Positions 59,410-64,000 of a DNA stretch of 64,000 nucleotides are shown here, piece by piece. The notes below the pieces were generated by a model. That model was not told the DNA's origin, ran no database searches, and worked only from the letters and a program-made list of their open reading frames with translations. Source of the DNA: Chloroflexota bacterium. Lineage in GTDB: Bacteria > Chloroflexota > UBA6077. Every line of letters starts with the position of its first letter. Positions within the stretch are counted from its first letter, which is position 1. The DNA lies in NCBI GenBank assembly GCA_021806765.1, contig JAJZQR010000001.1, positions 15,728-79,727 on the forward strand, given 5' to 3'. The position numbers and the translations under genes were made by a program.

Positions 59410-59433
59410 GACGGGAGCCCTATCGCCCCCGTC
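59410..59433 (-). terminator. Hairpin after the PepSY-like gene
   Basis: GACGGG and CCCGTC form a 6-bp stem with a 12-base loop 20 bases past the stop at 59453. No strong T-tract follows. Confidence 0.4.
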
Positions 59434-59452
59434 ACCGAGTCTAGTTCTGCAG

Positions 59453-60169
59453 CTACTCTTCGCTCTGCATCTGGATGAAGTTGCCATGCCAGCTGTGATA
59501 CCAGACCTGGCCGCTGTAGGCGTTCACCGAGAGCATGCCCGTGATCTTGCCGTCCTTAAGGGTGTGAAGGGTGTAGTAGCCGTAGAAAGCGTCCGGCTGC
59601 TCCTCGGGGGTGCTTCCAGGCTGGTTGGCATTCAACCACTGCTGGGCTATGGACTTCGCCTGGTCGGCGCTCACCTGCTCCTGTCCGCTCGGCGCGCCGC
59701 CCCACCATCCGCCCATCATGCCGGCCATGTGGCCGTACTTGGTGTTCCACATCATGTTGGGGCCGTACTCGGGAAAGACGTTGCCGGTGCTCTTGTCGGC
59801 CAGCAACTCCATAGCCCCCCTGCCGGTGTCCTTCTCCCCGATGATGGCGTAGAAGTTGTTCTGGAACTCCATCACCTCGTTAACCTTCAGGTTGGGGTCC
59901 CCGATGGACGAGACGTAGCTCTCCACCGCCTGCTTGGCATCGTCCATGGAGAGGGTCTTGCCGCCCGTTGGGGTGTTCCACCCCAACCCGCCCATCATCC
60001 CACCAGGCCCTCCGCCCCAGCCGCCGTTTCCGCCCCCCATCATCCCACCGGGGCCCCAGCCGGAGCCGTTGGGGCCGGCCTGCTGAGCGAGAACCGTTCC
60101 AAAGGTTCCAAGTACGAGGGCCGCCGCCAGGAAAACGCCTCCTAGGATGCCCAAGGTTCGCAATCTCAT
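59453..60169 (-). CDS. Exported PepSY-like protein with Gly/Met-rich linker
   Basis: A 238-residue protein: signal peptide (LGILGGVFLAAALVLGTFGTVLAQQ), a Gly/Trp/Met-rich linker (GPGGMMGGGNGGWGGGPGGMMGG), then two PepSY-like repeats (LSMDDAKQAVESYVSSIGDPNLKVNEVMEFQNNFYAII; VSADQAKSIAQQWLNANQ ... GKITGMLSVNAYSGQVWYHSWHG). It shares NMMWNTKYGHMAGMMGG and the terminal YSGQVWY..WHG with 60684-61571, so they are paralogues. Role unknown; Met residues suggest copper. Confidence 0.65.
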   Translation of the reverse strand: MRLRTLGILGGVFLAAALVLGTFGTVLAQQAGPNGSGWGPGGMMGGGNGGWGGGPGGMMGGLGWNTPTGGKTLSMDDAKQAVESYVSSIGDPNLKVNEVMEFQNNFYAIIGEKDTGRGAMELLADKSTGNVFPEYGPNMMWNTKYGHMAGMMGGWWGGAPSGQEQVSADQAKSIAQQWLNANQPGSTPEEQPDAFYGYYTLHTLKDGKITGMLSVNAYSGQVWYHSWHGNFIQMQSEE

Positions 60170-60199
60170 CGTAGTCCTCCCTATTTCTTCCTTCGCCCG

Positions 60200-60442
60200 C
60201 TACTGGGCGAGGTCCTGCTTGGCCTGCTGGTATTCGGCCGCCGTGATCTCCCCTGCTGCGTATCGACGCTTCAGGATCTCCAGGGCTGTCTCCTGCACCG
60301 CTTCGTGCCGGCCCGGGAACAGCCGCGTGGCTCCCCACACCACCAGGAACAGGACGCCGACCCAAAACAGTAACGGGACCAACATCCCCAGCCAACCGAG
60401 TCCGCCCATGAGGCCCCAGCCCCAACCGCCGTATCCCATCAT
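60200..60442 (-). CDS. Membrane protein with SHOCT domain
   Basis: An 80-residue protein: Gly/Trp-rich start (MMGYGGWGWGLMGGLGW), one helix (MLVPLLFWVGVLFLVVWGATRLF) and a SHOCT tail (ALEILKRRYAAGEITAAEYQQAKQDL). SHOCT tails are short oligomerisation or recruitment modules. ATG 60442 follows GAGGAGG. Lies between the two PepSY-like genes. The upstream DNA has ATCAAG repeated at 11-bp spacing (60525 region). Confidence 0.7.
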   Translation of the reverse strand: MMGYGGWGWGLMGGLGWLGMLVPLLFWVGVLFLVVWGATRLFPGRHEAVQETALEILKRRYAAGEITAAEYQQAKQDLAQ

Positions 60443-60583
60443 CGTGGTCACCTCCTCGGGATCAGTTCCCCTTCGTTCTGGCAAAAGTATGGCAGGCGAA
60501 TGTGAAGGCGGGATGTTCAGAAGATCAAGATTGGATCAAGACCGGCGGAGGGCTCGCTTGCAGGAAAGGGAGTTAGAGAGTGG

Positions 60584-60614
60584 CACGCACGGCCTCTTCG
60601 AGAGGCCGTGCGTG
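60584..60614 (-). terminator. Long perfect hairpin after the PepSY lipoprotein gene
   Basis: A 14-bp perfect stem (CACGCACGGCCTCT and complement) around TCG. It is 70 bases downstream of the stop at 60684 on the minus strand. Weak T content follows, so regulatory RNA structure is an alternative. Confidence 0.5.
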
Positions 60615-60683
60615 GTGGGAGGCAGTTCTACGACGGCGATTCCACCCGGTTCGAAAGAAGTGGTGGTGGGCCGGGCTAGAAGC

Positions 60684-61571
60684 CTACTGCCCGCCGCCCG
60701 TAATCTCCCGGGTCTGCACCACCGGCCCGTGCCAGTCCTCGTACCACACCTGACCGCTGTAGCCGTTCACGTCGATCTCGCCGTAGTGCTGCCCGTTCTT
60801 CTCCACATCCATCTCGTAGTAGCCGTAGGTGGTATCCACGTCGGGACCCAGCGTTGTTCCCTGCAAATTGGAGTTCAGCCACTGCTGGGCGTTGTTCTTC
60901 GCCGTGTCTGCCGACACCGGCATGTTGGTAGTCGCCGAGGAGGGGTTGGGTCCCCCCATCATGCCCCCCAGGTGTCCGTACTTGGTGTTCCACATCACGT
61001 TGGGGCCCATCTCGGGGAAGGCGGCTCCGGTGTACGGGTCTATCAGGATCTCGAAGGCGTGGATGTCGGTGCCCTTTTCGATGTACTCAGCCTCGTAGCC
61101 GTTGGTGAACTGGTGGACGCTGGCGAGTTGCACGTTCTGGATGTTCGTTGAGGAGAGATACTGATTGGCTATCTGCACGGCCTGGTCCATGGTCAGCAGA
61201 GATCCCCCCTGGTTGTAAGGGGATCCACCACCAGGGCCCATCATGCCCGGACCCATGCCGGGGGCGAAGCCTCCAGGGCCGCCACCGGACCCCATGCCTG
61301 GGCCCATACCCGGTCCCATACCTCCGGGCCCTCCAGGACCCGTTCCCTGCCCGTAACCCGGAGTCGCTGGGACTACTGGAGCCGAAGTTGCGCTGGCCAC
61401 GGTGGCGGCAGGCGTCGCACCGGCGACGGCAGCCGTCGGAGTGGAGCCGGAACTGGACTGGCCTTGTGCAGAGGTCGACGGCGATCCAGCGCAGGCGGCG
61501 AGCAGAAGGCTCATGGCCGAAAGAAGGATTGTCAGCGATGCATTCAATCTGGTCACCCACGATATCTCCAT
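60684..61571 (-). CDS. Lipoprotein with PepSY-like domain and Gly/Met-rich linker
   Basis: A 295-residue protein: lipobox (LLSAMSLLLAACAGSP), Ser/Thr/Ala-rich then Gly/Pro/Met-rich linker (GPGGMGPGMGPGMGSGGGPG...GMGPGMMGPGGG), then two PepSY-like repeats (LLTMDQAVQIANQYLSSTNIQNVQLASVHQFTNGYEAEYIE; VSADTAKNNAQQWLNSN ... DVNGYSGQVWYEDWHG). Paralogue of 59453-60169. Anchored outside the membrane; Met-rich linker suggests metal binding. Confidence 0.65.
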   Translation of the reverse strand: MEISWVTRLNASLTILLSAMSLLLAACAGSPSTSAQGQSSSGSTPTAAVAGATPAATVASATSAPVVPATPGYGQGTGPGGPGGMGPGMGPGMGSGGGPGGFAPGMGPGMMGPGGGSPYNQGGSLLTMDQAVQIANQYLSSTNIQNVQLASVHQFTNGYEAEYIEKGTDIHAFEILIDPYTGAAFPEMGPNVMWNTKYGHLGGMMGGPNPSSATTNMPVSADTAKNNAQQWLNSNLQGTTLGPDVDTTYGYYEMDVEKNGQHYGEIDVNGYSGQVWYEDWHGPVVQTREITGGGQ

Positions 61572-61653
61572 GACCCAGAGTAAGGCGATGTCTCCGACGT
61601 CACGGCAAAAAACGTACCCTGTTGGTCAGCTAGCGGAGGAAAAGGGAGGTCGG

Positions 61654-61685
61654 GGTCGCAAGCGCTGCCTCTCGCACTTGCGACC
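61654..61685 (-). terminator. Terminator of ccmE
   Basis: GGTCGCAAG and CTTGCGACC form a 9-bp stem with a 14-base loop, 21 bases past the ccmE stop, followed on the minus strand by CCGACCTCCCTTTTCC. Confidence 0.65.
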
Positions 61686-61705
61686 CTGTGATAGGGAGGA
61701 ACTAT

Positions 61706-62182
61706 CTACTTGGTGGCCCCAGGGATCTCGGGCTCGTACTTGGAGGCGCACTTGGCAAGGAGACTGGTGGCGGCGAAACTGCCATCCTGCTGAAGCTTGC
61801 CCTCCAGAATGACATCGGCTCCAGGCTGGAAGCTGTCCGGCACCACACCCTTGTAGGAAATGGGCATAGTCTTGCCCTTCTCGTCGCTGATGGTGAAGTG
61901 AACGACGTTGCTGCCTCGATCCCAGGCTATGCTCCCCTCGGCCACCTTCCCGCCGATCTTGATCGGGTTCTGCTGGGCCTGCTCACTCAGGGCGTAGACC
62001 TCGGACATGGTGAGATAATACTCCGAGTTGCTGGCGACCGCCGTGTAGATCAGGTAGCCCAGGGCAGCCAGCATGACCAGCCCCGCTACGATGAAACGCT
62101 TCCGCTTCCGTCTCCCCTTGGCTTTCAAGCCTATCCTGGCGCCCTGCTTGGGTTCCGCCGTCGCAACCCCGCTCATCGACAT
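61706..62182 (-). CDS. ccmE: CcmE haem chaperone with Cys instead of His (CxxxY type)
   Basis: A 158-residue protein: basic N-terminus, membrane helix (FIVAGLVMLAALGYLIYTAV), OB-fold domain (YYLTMSEVYALSEQAQQNPIKIGGKVAEGSIAWD..., VVPDSFQPGADVILEGKLQQDGSFAATSL) and the haem-binding C-terminus LLAKCASKYEP. Most CcmE proteins use HxxxY; Cys at this position (residue about 145) defines the CxxxY variant described for Desulfovibrio and archaea. It carries haem to CcmF, whose gene is 34 kb away in this window. ATG 62182 follows GGGGGG. Confidence 0.9.
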   Translation of the reverse strand: MSMSGVATAEPKQGARIGLKAKGRRKRKRFIVAGLVMLAALGYLIYTAVASNSEYYLTMSEVYALSEQAQQNPIKIGGKVAEGSIAWDRGSNVVHFTISDEKGKTMPISYKGVVPDSFQPGADVILEGKLQQDGSFAATSLLAKCASKYEPEIPGATK

Positions 62183-62197
62183 GGACACACCCCCCAC

Positions 62198-62827
62198 CTA
62201 TCCCAACGCCTTCACGGCTATCGCAAGCTCCGTCGGGTCGTCCCGATCGAAGCCCATCCAGATGACATTCTTGCCCGCCTGCCAGAAGTAGTGGGTCTCG
62301 GGCCCACTGCGAACAGTGTAGACCTTGACACCCTCGACGGTGAGTTGCCTCAGGTTCGTGAAGTACTGATTGCCGGCGCCGATCCGCTCCTCCATCTGCC
62401 GCAGCAGCTCGATGGCATCCTTCTCCGAAGCCGTCGAGCCCAGATACACCATGGCACCGCCCGAAGGACCCCTGTAGTGGGCCACGTAGCCATCCACCAC
62501 CCCGACTCCCTTGCCGTGTAGCCGGGACATCTGGGCCACGGCCTCCGCCCCAACCACGGGATCCCCAGTCAGTTGATAGGTTCCCAACTGCTTCGGGGCG
62601 ATTCCCTGCTGAGCGTTGGCGGCGTTCCACAGCCCACCGGCGACGGCCGCGACCAGAGCGGCTGCGAACACCACGGGGACGAGTCGCATCAGGAGGCTCC
62701 CGCCTTTCCTGGACCGACTTGCACCGACCTCGCCGTGCCGGAAACCGGGCGCTTGCCCCCCCGGTTCCCCGTCTCCAGGTATCCGATGGTAGGCCGCGGT
62801 TGTCTGTTCTGGATGCTCGGTCAACAC
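62198..62827 (-). CDS. Exported protein of unknown family upstream of ccmE
   Basis: A 209-residue protein from GTG 62827 (GGGAG upstream). After a basic region it has a signal-anchor (LVPVVFAAALVAAVAGGLW) and a soluble domain with LHGKGVGVVDGYVAHYRGPSGGAMVYLG, ELLRQMEERIGAG and GVKVYTVRSGPETHYFWQAGKNVIWMGF. No family recognised; a gene of this kind beside ccmE could take part in haem delivery. The ccmE start follows within 20 bases. Confidence 0.6.
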   Translation of the reverse strand: MLTEHPEQTTAAYHRIPGDGEPGGQAPGFRHGEVGASRSRKGGSLLMRLVPVVFAAALVAAVAGGLWNAANAQQGIAPKQLGTYQLTGDPVVGAEAVAQMSRLHGKGVGVVDGYVAHYRGPSGGAMVYLGSTASEKDAIELLRQMEERIGAGNQYFTNLRQLTVEGVKVYTVRSGPETHYFWQAGKNVIWMGFDRDDPTELAIAVKALG

Positions 62828-62923
62828 CCCAATACTCCCTCGTATCCTGCTCTTCCAGCAACGACATGGTTGGCACGGCCCTAACCCCGGCCGCTTTTCG
62901 TTCAACAGGCTACCTCCAGTTGA

Positions 62924-62960
62924 TTAGAGAACCATGAGGCGCGGCTGAGAGTTGCATTAG
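62924..62960. promoter_or_regulatory. Four 11-bp repeats between the ccmE operon and the second selenoprotein gene
   Basis: TTAG 62924, TGAG 62935, TGAG 62946, TTAG 62957, exactly 11 bp apart, in the divergent region of the genes at 62827 (minus) and 63098 (plus). Confidence 0.6.
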
Positions 62961-63097
62961 AGCAGCGTCCGAGGGGAGAGAGCGGAGTAGCTGAGTGTTC
63001 TATGAGAAAACTGGGCCTAGCCTACCAGGTTAGACTATCATGTCGATGTCTGGACGAGCCTTTCGCGCTCGCCTGCGGTTCTCGCGTGGGGGTAGCA

Positions 63098-63544
63098 ATG
63101 CGACGTGTCACGCTTGCCTTGATGGTGTTGGGGCTGCTGGTCATCGGCCTGCTCGCCGTTTCGGGCCTGCAGGTAGGCGCCACAGCCAAGAAGGGGGAAC
63201 TCGCTTTCTCGACCGAAAACGTCGATCTCGGCCGGGTACCGCTGGATCAGCCGGCCCCTTTCCGATTTGAGATGCGGAACGTCGGTGGCAAGCCGGTCAA
63301 GATCACCGGCAAGCCACAGATAACCGCCGTGGAGGGATGTTGACCGCCCCTTCCGGTCGTAGGTGCTACGACCCTGGAGCCCGGGCAGGCCAGTTACTTG
63401 CTGATAGAGCCCTCGATGCACGAAGGCATGGACGGGGCTCACCTGTTCGAGATCACGCTGCAGACCGATTCCCCGATCAAGCCGGTTCACAAGCTGTACT
63501 ATCGGGCCTTCTTCGGCAATGGACCTGGGGGCGCCTCCCACTGA
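63098..63544 (+). CDS. DUF1573-type exported protein with in-frame TGA (putative selenocysteine 82)
   Basis: From ATG 63098 the frame gives 148 residues if TGA 63341-63343 is read through. Residues 1-25 are a signal-anchor (VTLALMVLGLLVIGLLAV); then ELAFSTENVDLGRVPLDQPAPFRFEMRNVG, ITAVEGC-U-PPLPVVGATTLEPGQ, and SMHEGMDGAHLFEITLQTDSP, ending PVHKLYYRAFFG. Relatives have a CC pair (GCCPP) where this protein has Cys-TGA. Everything after the TGA continues the same fold, which a true stop would not allow. A strong hairpin with its loop at +20 follows. Function unknown; a vicinal Cys-Sec pair suggests redox or metal chemistry. Confidence 0.8.
63341..63379 (+). promoter_or_regulatory. SECIS-like hairpin of the second DUF1573 gene
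   Basis: A perfect 8-bp stem GGUCGUAG/CUACGACC (63355-63373) with a three-base GUG loop starting 20 nt after the TGA; beyond a 2-base bulge four more pairs form with GGAG. The GU at the loop tip and the distance match the E. coli fdhF SECIS geometry. Confidence 0.65.
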
Positions 63545-63622
63545 GTCTCCCTCCTACCAGCGCTTCACAGTAGCAGACGACCAAGGCGCCGGCGATGCCG
63601 ACGACGGCTTCGTAGGCATTTC

Positions 63623-63641
63623 GGTCTCGAGTTTCGAGACC
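63623..63641 (+). terminator. Terminator after the second selenoprotein gene
   Basis: GGTCTCGA and TCGAGACC form a perfect 8-bp stem around GTT, followed by TTGCTT, between converging genes. Confidence 0.55.
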
Positions 63642-63699
63642 TTGCTTCAGTGCCTCCAACCCCGAACACCGCTTGTCGCACCTGGCAGTTGGGCAGTCT

Positions 63700-64000
63700 C
63701 TATCCTACTGGCGTCACTCGGCCCGGGAGGCGATTTCCCGTACGCGAGCTTGTGGTAAGGAGAAGGGTTCCCACCAGGACGGAGCCGACGGCTTGGGCCG
63801 CTGTAAGTGCGGCCAAACGAAGGGCCGAGTCGTTCCAGAAGTTCTGCGGGAACATCGCGACCAGGTTGTCCGTGGCGGGGTCGAACAGCCAGCAGTCCCC
63901 TTGGAACGACGCCACGTGGAACTGCAGGAACAGCTCGTCGAAGCTCAACATCGACACGAGCCCGAAGGCACCGAAGGCTGCCAGGGTGAGTACGCCTGCC
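63700..64000 (-). CDS. DUF1461-family membrane protein, C-terminal part (runs off right edge)
   Basis: The 99 visible residues start in a membrane helix (AGVLTLAAFGAFGLVS) and contain DELFLQFHVASFQGDCWLFDPATDNLVAMFPQNFWNDSALRLA, the family signature (FHxxxF...W.F...D.L...FP..FW.D), then a last helix (QAVGSVLVGTLLL). The family is an integral membrane protein of unknown function. No catalytic residues are assignable. Confidence 0.75.
   Translation of the reverse strand, partial: AGVLTLAAFGAFGLVSMLSFDELFLQFHVASFQGDCWLFDPATDNLVAMFPQNFWNDSALRLAALTAAQAVGSVLVGTLLLTTSSRTGNRLPGRVTPVG

Noticed and set aside
1..64000. General reassignment of TGA to an amino acid in this organism
   Set aside because: Many intact genes end at TGA with nothing homologous beyond; the special cases all fall on conserved cysteines.
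1..64000. CRISPR arrays and rRNA genes
   Set aside because: No regularly spaced 25-40 bp repeats with unique spacers and no rRNA signature sequences were seen.

Overview
The window is a high-GC, gene-dense bacterial chromosome segment. PrgI/VirB4/T4SS_pilin conjugation genes, DUF2085 and DUF1461 membrane proteins, SHOCT and Met-rich secreted proteins and ccm-type cytochrome c maturation genes fit a Chloroflexota-like bacterium; this placement is inferred from gene content only.

Layout. 1-2.9 kb: left-edge partial gene, nitroreductase, and a MarR-MFS efflux operon. 3.0-19.5 kb: a tRNA-Gly(TCC) followed by a tyrosine recombinase and a long minus-strand operon (WD40-like protein, VirB6/TrbL, NlpC/P60, pilin, PrgI, VirB4, CHC2 primase, VirD4/TraG-like ATPase, Replic_Relax protein, XRE regulator), read as an integrative conjugative element. 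Its primase gene is split in the Toprim region by a complete 2.4-kb group II intron. 19.5-23.8 kb: decayed DNA, DUF2085, a DUF1573 protein and a Met-rich secreted protein. 23.8-31.1 kb: a spermidine-synthase-like membrane protein and the ccmF-ccmH operon. 31.2-40.8 kb: PDZ protein, two OmpR-type two-component systems, two cupredoxins, a lipoprotein and a CopA-type ATPase. 40.8-46.1 kb: a sulfur/selenium-trafficking block (TusA, YedE/YeeE, TusBCD-like, cysteine synthase, ThiS-MoeB fusion, TusA). 46.3-54.1 kb: small zinc protein, cytochrome b, NarL-type two-component system and PBP2. 54.5-64 kb: frameshifted response regulator, geranylgeranyl-reductase-like flavoprotein, YHS protein, a third OmpR-type system with Met/Gly-rich PepSY-like proteins, CcmE of the Cys type, a second DUF1573 protein and a right-edge DUF1461 gene.

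Main discovery. Three genes (21827-22348, 38076-40793, 63098-63544) are each cut by one in-frame TGA that falls exactly on a conserved cysteine (CxC of DUF1573, CC of a second DUF1573 type, first Cys of the CxxC of a copper-ATPase HMA domain). In all three a hairpin follows whose G-containing apical loop lies about 20-24 nt after the TGA, the geometry of bacterial SECIS elements. I read them as selenoproteins linked to metal/thiol chemistry, next to a YedE/TusA cluster that may supply sulfur or selenium.

Second discovery. At about 14 intergenic sites from 23 to 63 kb a short motif (CTTAG/CTGAG or its complement) recurs two to four times at exactly 11-bp spacing, the footprint of an OmpR/PhoB-family regulator. 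The sites precede ccmF, a selenoprotein gene, cupredoxins, a response regulator, PBP2 and others, so most of the right two thirds of the window appears to be one regulon, plausibly metal or redox controlled.
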